Assembly: GCA_900321655.1 (NCBI GenBank)
Contig: ONWU01000006.1
Span: 1 to 64,000 of the forward strand
Direction of reading: 5' to 3'
From: an uncultured Bacteroidales bacterium
Lineage (GTDB): Bacteria; Bacteroidota; Bacteroidia; Bacteroidales; UBA932
Length of the DNA stretch: 64,000 nucleotides
The translations under genes and the position numbers were made by a program. Under the pieces are notes generated by a model. That model was not told where the DNA came from and searched no databases. It saw nothing but the letters and a program-made list of their open reading frames with translations. Of the stretch, positions 8,168 through 16,136 are shown piece by piece. The stretch's first letter is position 1; every line of letters begins with the position of its first letter.

Positions 8168-8314
8168 ATGAGGATTCTGTCACTATTTCTCACGTTGTTT
8201 CTGGCTTTACTGCCGGACAGTGTCTCGTACGTCAATACTACATCTTACGGACAGGAGGTCTGTTTTGAAAAACTATGGCTCTCTGCCTGTATGCTACAAC
8301 TTTTATGGATTTAA
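8168..8314 (+). CDS. possible 48-residue leader ORF ahead of the Na/Pi symporter
   Basis: A short frame starts ATGAGGATTCTG, encodes a hydrophobic start (MRILSLFLTLFLALLPDSV) and stops at TAA 8312-8314, ten bases inside the symporter gene. The overlap would permit translational coupling. It may equally be an upstream extension of non-coding leader. Only its signal-like sequence and position support it. Confidence 0.3.
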   Translation: MRILSLFLTLFLALLPDSVSYVNTTSYGQEVCFEKLWLSACMLQLLWI

Positions 8315-9972
8315 CAGCAATTCTTACTTCACTGCTGACACTCCTTGCAGGAATCGGTGTATTTCTGATCGCGTGTCAGATGATGAGCTCGAATCTGGAA
8401 GCGGCGAGCTCGGAGAGACTGAAAAAGCTCTTCTCAAAAGCGTCCAACAGTAAACTGACGGGCGTTGGAATCGGCGCGCTGGGAACGGCCGCCATCCAGA
8501 GTTCCGGTGCCACGACGGTGATGACCATCGGCTTTGTCAATGCCGGCATCATTTCTCTCTCACAGGCCGCCACCATCATCTATGGCGCCAATATCGGCAC
8601 AACCATTACCGCGCAAATCGTAGCCCTGGGTATGTTTGGCGGCAATTCCCTATCGACAAGCGTCATCTTCTCGGCCTTCGCCGGACTGGGCGCTTTCCTG
8701 AGCATCTTTGCCAAGAAAAGCGGGCCCAGGACGCTGGGCGGCATTCTGGCGGGATTCGGCCTGCTGTTCGTGGGTCTGGAGCTTATGAGCAGCTCCATGG
8801 ATGCTTTTGCTGCGCTGGAAGGGGTGAAAACGTTCCTGGCCGGAATCGGCAATCCCATCCTGCTGGTGCTGCTGGGCGCAGTTTTCACCGCCATTATCCA
8901 AAGCTCGTCCGTCATGACTTCCATTGCGCTGGCCATGGTGGTGACCGGGCTCATCGGTATTGACCAGGGCATTTACCTGACGATGGGTTCCAACATCGGC
9001 TCCTGCGTAGTGGCGGTCATTGCGGGCGTAACCAGCGGAACCAATGCCAAACGAACGGCACTTATCCACCTGCTGTTCAACTGCACCGGCGTCATCCTGT
9101 TTATGCTTGCAGCCCTGGTACTGGGCTGGTTCGACATCTCTTTCGGGAACCTGTTTGAGAAACTCTTCCCTTCGGCCCCGCAGGTTCAGCTGGCTATGTT
9201 CCATACCTTCTTCAACACGGTTACGGTTGCTATGATGCTGCCTCTGACAGACGCCCTGGTAGGGCTGGTGACCCAAATGATTCCGGAACGTTCTGCAGAG
9301 CGAAATACAGAATTCAGCCTCCACTATGCAGACGAAAATATGCTCCGCACGCCCCCTGTTGCCGTTTCGCAGGTAAAACGCGAAATACTCAGGATGGCCG
9401 ATATAGCCCTGAAGAATGTGGATCGGGCTTTGCACATGGCCGTGAAACTGGATTTTTCCGGAAGGGAATCGTTTGAGCGGGATGAGCGTGAGCTTAACTA
9501 CATAAACCGGGAGCTCGTGAGCTACGTGGTCAGGCTTAACGGAAGAAGCGGTCTGAGCGAGAAAGACAAGAATTATCTGTCAGGCACTTACCGCAATATC
9601 CGGGATTTGGAGCGTGTCGGTGACTATGCCGAAAACATCGTAGAATATGCCACCGCCCTGGCCGGCTCCTCCCAGCAGTTTTCCGACGATGCCAAGTATG
9701 AAATCAGCCAGCTGAAGACGCTCCTTCACCAGTTGTATGGCTATGCTATGGATGCCTATCAGAATGAAAGCCGTGCATCCCTGGACAAGGCCAATGCCGT
9801 TGAGCAGGAAATTGACGATTACACCAGGAGGATGGAAGACGGGCACATTGCGCGAATGGAGAAGGGAATCTGCACTCCCTCCGTGGGAGCCCAGTATCTT
9901 GAACTTTCGTCCAATGCCGAACGAATAGCCGACCATCTTATCAATATTGCCAAATCTATCAAATCACTTTAA
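8305..9972 (+). CDS. Na/Pi cotransporter family protein with PhoU-like domain
   Basis: This 555-residue protein has two PF02690-type repeats, each with the conserved QSS signature: AAIQSSGATTVMTIGF in the first and AIIQSSSVMTSIALAM in the second, with GANIGTT and GSNIGSC pore motifs. Residues from about 355 on form a helical PhoU-like region (NIRDLERVGDYAENIVEY; SNAERIADHLINIA). It probably imports phosphate or a related anion with Na+. The start MDLTAILTSLL was chosen because family members begin there; an in-frame ATG ten codons upstream is possible. Confidence 0.9.
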   Translation: MDLTAILTSLLTLLAGIGVFLIACQMMSSNLEAASSERLKKLFSKASNSKLTGVGIGALGTAAIQSSGATTVMTIGFVNAGIISLSQAATIIYGANIGTTITAQIVALGMFGGNSLSTSVIFSAFAGLGAFLSIFAKKSGPRTLGGILAGFGLLFVGLELMSSSMDAFAALEGVKTFLAGIGNPILLVLLGAVFTAIIQSSSVMTSIALAMVVTGLIGIDQGIYLTMGSNIGSCVVAVIAGVTSGTNAKRTALIHLLFNCTGVILFMLAALVLGWFDISFGNLFEKLFPSAPQVQLAMFHTFFNTVTVAMMLPLTDALVGLVTQMIPERSAERNTEFSLHYADENMLRTPPVAVSQVKREILRMADIALKNVDRALHMAVKLDFSGRESFERDERELNYINRELVSYVVRLNGRSGLSEKDKNYLSGTYRNIRDLERVGDYAENIVEYATALAGSSQQFSDDAKYEISQLKTLLHQLYGYAMDAYQNESRASLDKANAVEQEIDDYTRRMEDGHIARMEKGICTPSVGAQYLELSSNAERIADHLINIAKSIKSL

Positions 9973-9990
9973 ACCCATCAATACAATACT

Positions 9991-10434
9991 ATGAGACTCT
10001 TTACAAAACTTTTTGCAGCCATTGCGGCGCTTTTTGCTTCGGCCAGTTTCGTTTCTTGCAAAGATGTCATTATCACTGCCGACAAGTTACCGGCTGCTGC
10101 CCAGACTTTCATCAAGGAATACTTCCCGGGAAGCGACATTTCGTATGCCAAGAAAGACAAGGAATTGACAAAAACCACTTACGAGGTTGTCCTTCAGGAT
10201 GGCACGGAAATAGATTTCGACTCTAAAGGACAGTGGGATAAGGTAGACTGCAAAAGGGCGACCGTGCCTGCAAAGCTCATCCCTGATGCTATTGCTACGT
10301 ATGTGCAGACCAACTTCCCCGGACAAGCCATCGTTAAAATCGACAAGGAGTTGTTCGGCTATGAAATTGAGCTGCAGAACGACCTGGAACTTAAATTTGA
10401 CAAGAACGGACGATTAGTCAATATAGACGATTGA
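9991..10434 (+). CDS. PepSY-like (beta-lactamase-inhibitor-like) exported protein
   Basis: This 147-residue protein has a signal peptide ending at ...SFVSC, possibly lipidated. Two repeats follow: LPAAAQTFIKEYFPGSDISY and IPDAIATYVQTNFPGQAIVK, each leading to a KxxxxYEV/IxLxxGxEI/LxFDxxG strand pair. This is the PepSY-like DUF2874 pattern common as tandem repeats in Bacteroidales periplasmic proteins; ligand and role are unknown. It lies 18 bases after the Na/Pi gene and could share its transcript. Confidence 0.85.
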   Translation: MRLFTKLFAAIAALFASASFVSCKDVIITADKLPAAAQTFIKEYFPGSDISYAKKDKELTKTTYEVVLQDGTEIDFDSKGQWDKVDCKRATVPAKLIPDAIATYVQTNFPGQAIVKIDKELFGYEIELQNDLELKFDKNGRLVNIDD

Positions 10435-10438
10435 GGCC

Positions 10439-10464
10439 ATCGACAAGTCGATTCTTCTTTTGTT
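10439..10464 (+). terminator. candidate terminator after the PepSY-like gene
   Basis: A small hairpin with arms ATCGAC and GTCGAT separated by AA is followed by a pyrimidine-rich TCTTCTTTTGTTC. It lies between convergent genes. The stem is short, so this is tentative. Confidence 0.35.
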
Positions 10465-10498
10465 CTATAACAAAGGAACTTCGCCGTTATGGAAGATT

Positions 10499-11122
10499 CT
10501 ATTTCCGTTTGTCAACGATTTTGGCCCCAGGATACTGTTTAATATCAAAGGTAACCTCCGTTTCGCTGACTCCAAAGCGGAGGTCCTTCATGGTTAGGGT
10601 AACACCGGATAACTTGGTGCTGAGACTGACGGGATGAAAGGTGCCCTTACGGACCACCAGTTCCATCTTTTGGGGGTCGTCCTTGTTTGTGTTGGACTTG
10701 GATTTCCGACAGTTTATGTACCAGGCATCGGCCGTTTCCTTCTTGATGGACACGTCGTAGCCGTCCGTGATGTTCTCGAACATCTCGGCATCCCCGCTTT
10801 CCTCAGCGGATGAAGGGGATCCCGCCTCAATGGTCACTTCCTTGGATTTGGAGTCATAGGACCAGTCCGTATCTCCATCCGACCAGGTAATAAAATCTAC
10901 CCCCATTATCCGGGTTTCCATCCTCATCTTGTCTCCCAAGGTGAGGGTTTTCATATTCATCTTGCCCAGGACGGGCACCTTGGTCTCTACTGTCATGCTG
11001 ATGCCCTGTTTCTCCCCTTCCGTCATAATTTGGTCTACACGTTGGAGGATTTCCTCGGCAGTCTGAGCCCTCACCGCCAGGGAAAGGATCAGGAATGAAA
11101 GGATGCAGGCTATTTTTCTCAT
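10499..11122 (-). CDS. LolA-like outer-membrane lipoprotein-sorting protein
   Basis: This 207-residue periplasmic protein has a signal peptide ending AVRAQ. The rest is a series of beta strands typical of the LolA/LolB fold: MTVETKVPVLGKMNMKTLTL, DKMRMETRIMGVDFITWSDG, a DTDWSYDSKSKEVTIE strand pair and a C-terminal VTFDIKQYPGAKIVDKR. Such proteins bind lipid or lipoprotein acyl chains. It is single, with its own promoter at 11176-11206. Confidence 0.78.
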   Translation of the reverse strand: MRKIACILSFLILSLAVRAQTAEEILQRVDQIMTEGEKQGISMTVETKVPVLGKMNMKTLTLGDKMRMETRIMGVDFITWSDGDTDWSYDSKSKEVTIEAGSPSSAEESGDAEMFENITDGYDVSIKKETADAWYINCRKSKSNTNKDDPQKMELVVRKGTFHPVSLSTKLSGVTLTMKDLRFGVSETEVTFDIKQYPGAKIVDKRK

Positions 11123-11175
11123 AGGGCGAAAAAACTTTATTTAACACGAGGGTCCATCAGCGTACTTTTCTGATG

Positions 11176-11206
11176 CAAATATACATTTTTTCACACAAGC
11201 AATCAA
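11176..11206 (-). promoter_or_regulatory. promoter of the LolA-like gene
   Basis: On the minus strand TTG at 11206-11204 is followed 20 bases later by TATATTTG (11183-11176), a full Bacteroidota promoter pair. The coding start is at 11122. Confidence 0.6.
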
Positions 11207-11273
11207 TGTGCACTGCTGGATTGAGAGCATTTCGATGGACCACGGCACAATTCTTGACTATGACAACCACGGT

Positions 11274-11879
11274 ATGGGCAAAAGGTGGTTCTATATGGTT
11301 ATTCTTCTGATGGCGGGGGCTATCGGCCTGCACGCACAGGAGCGCGTGGATACCGTAATCCTTAAGCCCAAACCGCTCATCACCTCTTCTCTCTTTTCCG
11401 GTTCCTGGCAGCCCATTTTTCCGTCTCTGGAGGGAATGCCCTCTGAAAGCAAGGAACAGCGGGTGGCCCGAATCAACCAGGAAATCTACGAGCGGGTAAT
11501 GGCTTCCGTAGAGCAGAACCTGTCCTGGCATCGGCCCGCTAAACTCTCCCAGGTGGAAATGGCCCTTCTGTTTGTAGGCGGTCTGTTTCTTAACAGTCCC
11601 TATAAGTTTCGTCCCGGAACGGTACCGCTGATGAATGCTTCCAATCCTTTCATTTATGCCGTTACACCCGGACAGGCCCCCTACATTTACCCCTACACCC
11701 CGGACAAATTTCCGCAGTGCATTTCCACGGAGTATGACTTCCGTACCGGCACCTACCAGCAGGTGATGATCAAATGGAACGAGGTGGAAAGAAGTATGGC
11801 CCGCAGTTACGGCGGCCCCTACCGGAACGACCCCGTCCCCAAAATGAAATTCCGCTCCGATGAGTGGATGATTCCGTAG
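11274..11879 (+). CDS. exported hypothetical protein
   Basis: This 201-residue protein is started at MGKRWFYMVILLMAGAIGLHAQ, a signal peptide with an AHAQ-type cleavage site; an upstream in-frame ATG would bury it. The mature part has an EMALLFVGGLFLNSPYKFRPGTVPLMNASNP block and a C-terminal region rich in Tyr and Pro. No membrane span beyond the signal is seen. It could be periplasmic or surface-associated. I do not recognise the family. Two repeat units follow its stop. Confidence 0.68.
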   Translation: MGKRWFYMVILLMAGAIGLHAQERVDTVILKPKPLITSSLFSGSWQPIFPSLEGMPSESKEQRVARINQEIYERVMASVEQNLSWHRPAKLSQVEMALLFVGGLFLNSPYKFRPGTVPLMNASNPFIYAVTPGQAPYIYPYTPDKFPQCISTEYDFRTGTYQQVMIKWNEVERSMARSYGGPYRNDPVPKMKFRSDEWMIP

Positions 11880-11930
11880 GAATTCAGCGTCCTACCCTGC
11901 CTTTCCATTTCTCACTCGCCTTCCCGCCCG

Positions 11931-12020
11931 GCTCTTAACCCGGTTTTTGGCTCTATTGTGGCGAAGAGCCGCCTTCGGCCCGCTCTTAACTCGATTTTTG
12001 GCTCTATTGTGGCGAAGAGC
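11931..12020. repeat. 51-bp tandem gene-end repeat, two copies, inverted relative to the others
   Basis: Units 11931-11969 and 11982-12020 start 51 bases apart and read GCTCTTAACYCGRTTTTTGG ... ATTGTGGCGAAGAGC on the plus strand, which is the orientation seen downstream of genes at the other loci. The spacer GCCTTCGGC flanked by AAGAGC and GCTCTT makes a strong hairpin. The second unit overlaps the 3' end of the EamA gene and supplies its stop codon. Confidence 0.88.
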
Positions 12021-12930
12021 TGGCGGATGAGCCCGGTTTCAGAATCATAAACACCACGGCGGCCACGCAGATGGCAATTCCAAGGCCCATCTTCCAGGTG
12101 AGGGGCTCTCCAAACAGTGCCGTACCGATAAGGATGGCGGTAAGGGGTTCGAACACGCCCAGGATGGAGGTTTTGGTGGGGCCGATAAAGCGGGACGATA
12201 CCGCCAGGGTGAGCATGGAGAGGATGGTGGGGACGATGGCAAGGCCCACCAGGTTGGCCCAGTCGGCCGGGGTATCCACTCCTTCCACCAGACTGCCTCC
12301 CTGAATGAGACGCATAATGAAAAACAGAACGGTTCCCGTGGCCAGGGCGTAGAAGGTGATGGTGCGTTCTGAGACGTTCTTGATGCGTGAGCTTCGGTTC
12401 ACAATGATCAGGTAATGGGCATAGCTGAGGGCCGACAGCACGGCCAGAAAGATGCCCGGCAGCTGAATATCGGCCCCTTGCGAAGGGCTGGAAAGAAGGA
12501 TGATTCCGCCGAAGGTGGCTACGATGGAAAGCCAGGTCTGCCAGCTGGGATAAAAGTGCAGGAGTACCATGATGAGCGCCACAAACACCGGGTACAGATA
12601 CACCAGAGTGGTGGCAAGGCCCGAAGGAATGAACTCATAGGAAGCGAAAAGGAAGACACTGCTGCCGGCAAACAGCAGTCCCAGAACCACCAGGAGACCC
12701 AGCTCCCGGCGGGAGGTGGAGAGTTTCTCTCCATTGAGGAGCATCCAGATTCCCAGGAGCGTGGCCGACAGGGCATAGCGGAAAAACAGCATCACCAGCA
12801 CCGGCACCCCGCTTTCCATAAGCGGTTTGGCAAAAAGCGGATTGGTACCGTACGAAATGCCCGCCACGATGCCGCACAGGTAGCCGATAAGCCTTCTGTC
12901 CGAAAGGGAATATGAGCGCTTGCTTGTCAT
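12004..12930 (-). CDS. EamA/DMT superfamily transporter
   Basis: This 308-residue inner-membrane protein has about ten membrane segments in two EamA repeats: repeat one from YLCGIVAGISYGTNPLFAKPL to about 145, and repeat two from LPGIFLAVLSALSYAHYLIIV to KMGLGIAICVAAVVFMIL. The conserved second-repeat VFEPLTAILIGTALFGEPLT is present. These carriers export amino acids or metabolites; the substrate is not predictable. The last residues (SASSSPQ) and the TAG stop come from the 39-bp repeat, so the native C-terminus was probably replaced by repeat insertion. Confidence 0.9.
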   Translation of the reverse strand: MTSKRSYSLSDRRLIGYLCGIVAGISYGTNPLFAKPLMESGVPVLVMLFFRYALSATLLGIWMLLNGEKLSTSRRELGLLVVLGLLFAGSSVFLFASYEFIPSGLATTLVYLYPVFVALIMVLLHFYPSWQTWLSIVATFGGIILLSSPSQGADIQLPGIFLAVLSALSYAHYLIIVNRSSRIKNVSERTITFYALATGTVLFFIMRLIQGGSLVEGVDTPADWANLVGLAIVPTILSMLTLAVSSRFIGPTKTSILGVFEPLTAILIGTALFGEPLTWKMGLGIAICVAAVVFMILKPGSSASSSPQ

Positions 12931-12987
12931 CTGATTAAAAGCGAGCGCGAAGTTAGCAAAAAAGTGCCATTAGCGAATGGATTTTAT

Positions 12988-12995
12988 TACCTTTG
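12988..12995 (+). promoter_or_regulatory. -7 box of the low-molecular-weight phosphatase gene
   Basis: TACCTTTG matches the TAnnTTTG consensus exactly and lies 25 bases before the ATG at 13021. Confidence 0.55.
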
Positions 12996-13020
12996 CACTG
13001 CTTTAATAACAAATCTTGCT

Positions 13021-13467
13021 ATGAAAGTTCTCTTCGTCTGCCACGGAAACATCTGCCGAAGCCCGATGGCAGAATTCATCCTCAAGGCTCTGGTAAAAGC
13101 AAAGGGGATGGAAGATCGGTACTATATAGAGTCTGCGGCGGTTTCCACCGAGGAAATCGGCAACCCCATTTATCCGCCGGCCAAGCGCTGCCTTCAGCAG
13201 CACGGCGTGTGGTTCAGTCCGGATAAAAGGGCCCGGCAGGTGAGCCGGGCCGATTACGACCGTTTCGACCGCATCATCTGTATGGATGCATCCAACCTTC
13301 GCCTCATCCGGCGCATCATTCCTTCAGACCCTCAGGGCAAAATCCATCTGATGATGTCCTACACCGGCGTGGGCCGGGACGTAGCAGACCCCTGGTATAC
13401 CGGAGACTTCGAAGAAACCTTCCAGGATCTTCTAGTTGCCTGCGAGGCTATGCTCCATAGGGCTTAA
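13021..13467 (+). CDS. low-molecular-weight protein-tyrosine phosphatase
   Basis: This 148-residue cytoplasmic phosphatase has the P-loop VCHGNICRSPM at the N-terminus, with catalytic Cys7 and Arg13 (CX5R), and the general acid Asp123 in ADPWYTGDFEETF. All catalytic residues are present and the length is normal. In this phylum such enzymes often counteract capsule- or polysaccharide-related tyrosine kinases, but no such kinase is near. The start is set at MKVLFVCHG because the upstream extension is promoter DNA. It converges on the InlB/GLUG gene. Confidence 0.95.
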   Translation: MKVLFVCHGNICRSPMAEFILKALVKAKGMEDRYYIESAAVSTEEIGNPIYPPAKRCLQQHGVWFSPDKRARQVSRADYDRFDRIICMDASNLRLIRRIIPSDPQGKIHLMMSYTGVGRDVADPWYTGDFEETFQDLLVACEAMLHRA

Positions 13468-13495
13468 AACCGGCTTAAGAGCTGGGATGCCTTGC

Positions 13496-14821
13496 CTACT
13501 GGCAGTTCTCCACCGTGTAGGTCATCTTCATTCCGTTGTATTCGAAGAAGGGGACGGAGCCGCTTCCGCAGATGGGGAAGGGGGCATCGGCCTTGTTGTT
13601 TTTCAGGATGGTTTCCGTGATTCCCTGCATCATACCGAATACGGCAAACTGGAAGTTGTATTCGCCAATGAGGCTGCCTACCTGCAGATTTCTGAGCCCG
13701 TCGGCCTGGATGGAGGTGTGGGAGGTGTTTCCGCTCACGATGCCGTAGCGCTCACTTCCGGCCAGACCGCCGGCCACCACCTGGCCCTTTCCGTTATCTC
13801 CGCTCAGGGAGATGCTGCCCTCGGACGTGCTGTCTTTGATGTAGGTGGATCCAGCCTGCAAACCGCCGATGTAGGAAGTATGTTCTCCTTCGGCCTTCTC
13901 TCTGTCGTATTCCAATTTGATTTCAACATGGGCCGTACAACTGTCTGTCTGGCTGTAGGATTCTCCGGCCAGACCGCCCACAAAGAGCATTCCGCCGGCC
14001 TGATTGGCGGCCTTTACCCGGATAGTTCCATCGGCCTGGCAGCCGCGGATTTCTCCGTCCCAAACGCCGGCGATAAGGGCGGCGACGCTAACGTACGTCG
14101 TCTGGGCTTTCCGGTCTATTTCCACGCAGGCGTTGATTCCTTTTATACAGATCCCTTCCAGGATGCTGTGACGGCCTCTGTCCTGTCTCATCATTCCGGA
14201 AACGGCGCCCAGATACATGATGGCACCCGTTACGTTGAAGACAGGCTGGGAAATGACCAGGTCGTGCACTTCGCCGTTGGCAATGGCTCCGAAAAGACCA
14301 CATTGGCCGAAAGGATGGTTCCCTTCGATTTTTAATCCGCTTATGGTGTGTCCGTTGCCGTCCAGGCGACCTTTGAAGGCGTGAACCCACCATTCGGCAT
14401 CGGCATATTCATAATCCGGCTCATACTTGCCGATGGGCTGCCACGGGCCCAGGCCGGAGAGGTCTATGTCGCTGTCCAGCACATACCAGCCGTACAGATC
14501 CTTTCGGATGGCATCCAGTTCCTGTGCGGTGCGGATAGACACGGGTGCGGCCCAGCGGGCATACAAAGTCATAGATTCCTTGACGGCCATCCATTCCACC
14601 GGCGGCTTCATAAATTCCGGCGTTTTAGCTCCGAAGAGCCACTCCTGGGTGCATTCCGGGTCTTTATACCAGCCCGCGAAACGGTATCCCGGTCTCTCCG
14701 GGATGGGCTTCTGGGCCAGGGACATTTCTTTATCCTGGGGTATGGTGACAGGTTGGGGAGCCTTGTTTGAAGTTTCGTAATTGAGGTTAAATTGAACGGT
14801 TAGCAGGTTCTCAGTACTCAT
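13496..14821 (-). CDS. InlB B-repeat and GLUG-motif protein
   Basis: This 441-residue protein has an InlB B-type (Listeria-Bacteroides) repeat at residues 9-92 (VQFNLNYET...RPGYRFAGWYKDPECTQEW...LYARWAAP). GLUG-like turns of a beta-solenoid follow (WQPIGKY, FKGRLDGNGHTISGLKI, GLFGAIANGEVHDLVI, then repeated GG..G...SGN blocks). Such proteins are usually surface adhesins or matrix proteins, yet there is no signal peptide at the chosen start and no other credible start upstream. How it is exported, if at all, is open. Confidence 0.8.
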   Translation of the reverse strand: MSTENLLTVQFNLNYETSNKAPQPVTIPQDKEMSLAQKPIPERPGYRFAGWYKDPECTQEWLFGAKTPEFMKPPVEWMAVKESMTLYARWAAPVSIRTAQELDAIRKDLYGWYVLDSDIDLSGLGPWQPIGKYEPDYEYADAEWWVHAFKGRLDGNGHTISGLKIEGNHPFGQCGLFGAIANGEVHDLVISQPVFNVTGAIMYLGAVSGMMRQDRGRHSILEGICIKGINACVEIDRKAQTTYVSVAALIAGVWDGEIRGCQADGTIRVKAANQAGGMLFVGGLAGESYSQTDSCTAHVEIKLEYDREKAEGEHTSYIGGLQAGSTYIKDSTSEGSISLSGDNGKGQVVAGGLAGSERYGIVSGNTSHTSIQADGLRNLQVGSLIGEYNFQFAVFGMMQGITETILKNNKADAPFPICGSGSVPFFEYNGMKMTYTVENCQ

Positions 14822-14884
14822 AGCTGATTGAATTGGTTATAGACAAAGATAATCATTTTTTCGACATAGTTTTTGCCAACACCA

Positions 14885-14974
14885 GCTCTTCGCCACAATA
14901 CGGCCAAAAATCGAGTTAAGAGCGGGCCGAAGGCGGATCTTCGCCACAATAGAGCCAAAAACCGAGTTAAGAGC
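14885..14974. repeat. 51-bp tandem gene-end repeat, two copies
   Basis: Units 14885-14923 and 14936-14974 start 51 bases apart and read GCTCTTCGCCACAATACGG ... AATCGAGTTAAGAGC. The spacer GGGCCGAAGGCGG with flanking AAGAGC and GATCTT forms a hairpin. They lie downstream of the GH18 gene (minus) and upstream of the InlB/GLUG gene. Confidence 0.88.
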
Positions 14975-15024
14975 CGGGAGAAAAGGAAGACGAAGGGCCT
15001 GGCGGACTACTGCAAGCGCAATGC

Positions 15025-16089
15025 CTACCACAAGTCCGTAATGAGATGAGTGCCGCGGGTGGAAGGGTCCGTTGACGGGACCCAGTCGCAGTGGAATTCC
15101 CACCAGAAAACGCCGCCAAAGCCACCGGACAGCACCCAATCCCGTTTGGCGGCCAAAGACCGGGCGTTTTCCGCCGTGATGAAGGCACTGCCATCCGGGG
15201 AGAAGAAGTACGGGCACTGGGCCTTTTCGTCCCACACCTCCGTCCAGCCTTCCCGCCGGTCCGGCCTATACCCAGGCAGAGCATAGTCCTTCAGCGTTTT
15301 TCCTTCCGGAACAGCCTCGCCGGGCGCAATGCCTTTGTAGCCGTAACCGTAATTGGCCAGGCCGATGTGCAGTTTTGAGGGACGGAACTGACTCCAGTTA
15401 TCGGCATAATTCTTCTGGATCTTGTCCAGCGGAGCGTTGTGGCCGGGCACCTTGCCCCAATCACCGCCGCCCATATCGTAATACATCAAGTTAATCCAAT
15501 CCGCAGCCGCCTCCAGCCGGCGGGCCAGTTCCACGGGATAATTGTGTTCCGTATTGAGGGCCGTGGTGAGCCACATTTTTTTGCTGAAGCGCCGGTTCAG
15601 GGCCTTCCGGAAGGCTTCCATCATTTTCACATGAAGCTCCGGGGTAACCGTATGCTCCCAGTCCAGTTCTATGCCGTCATAGCCGTATCGGTCCACAAAC
15701 GCCGCCGCCATCCGGGCAAAACGCTCCCGGCGAAGGCTGTCCGAAGCAATCTCGATGAACTCCCGGCCGGGGAACGAGCACAGCACAGATGCCCCCACCC
15801 GGTGGGCTGTCTGGATGAAGCGGGGCACCACCCCGGGACGGGCGTACCGGTGTCCGGTGACGTACTTTTTCACCAGAAAGGCCTCATCCCGGTCAAAATC
15901 ATCAGCCTGCCAACGAGGAGGAGCTACCAGATAAAAACAGTCAAAACCCTGCAGATTGGCCTCCGTGATTTCTTCTTCGGAGGCGATGCGGGATTCCATC
16001 ACGTACATCGAATGGGAAAGTTTCCCGCCACAGGCAGTCAAGGCCAGGCAGGCAAGCAAAATCCGGATATGGTGGTAAAGCACGTGCAT
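15025..16089 (-). CDS. GH18 family glycoside hydrolase lipoprotein
   Basis: This 354-residue TIM-barrel enzyme has a lipoprotein signal (MHVLYHHIRILLACLALTAC, Cys20). The GH18 active-site strand reads DGIELDWE at residues 138-145, with catalytic acid Glu145 and Asp143; the first Asp-x-x-Asp position is Glu141 rather than Asp, a common variant. LMYYDMGGGDW and the C-terminal GGFGGVFWWEFHCDW also fit the family. It would cleave beta-1,4-GlcNAc-containing glycans (chitin-like or N-glycan core) at the cell surface. It lies 47 bases after the phosphotransferase operon on the same strand. Confidence 0.92.
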   Translation of the reverse strand: MHVLYHHIRILLACLALTACGGKLSHSMYVMESRIASEEEITEANLQGFDCFYLVAPPRWQADDFDRDEAFLVKKYVTGHRYARPGVVPRFIQTAHRVGASVLCSFPGREFIEIASDSLRRERFARMAAAFVDRYGYDGIELDWEHTVTPELHVKMMEAFRKALNRRFSKKMWLTTALNTEHNYPVELARRLEAAADWINLMYYDMGGGDWGKVPGHNAPLDKIQKNYADNWSQFRPSKLHIGLANYGYGYKGIAPGEAVPEGKTLKDYALPGYRPDRREGWTEVWDEKAQCPYFFSPDGSAFITAENARSLAAKRDWVLSGGFGGVFWWEFHCDWVPSTDPSTRGTHLITDLW

Positions 16090-16136
16090 TTAGGTCGTTT
16101 TGTCCCAGGGCCTGCGACGCCCCCGCGACGTACCGG

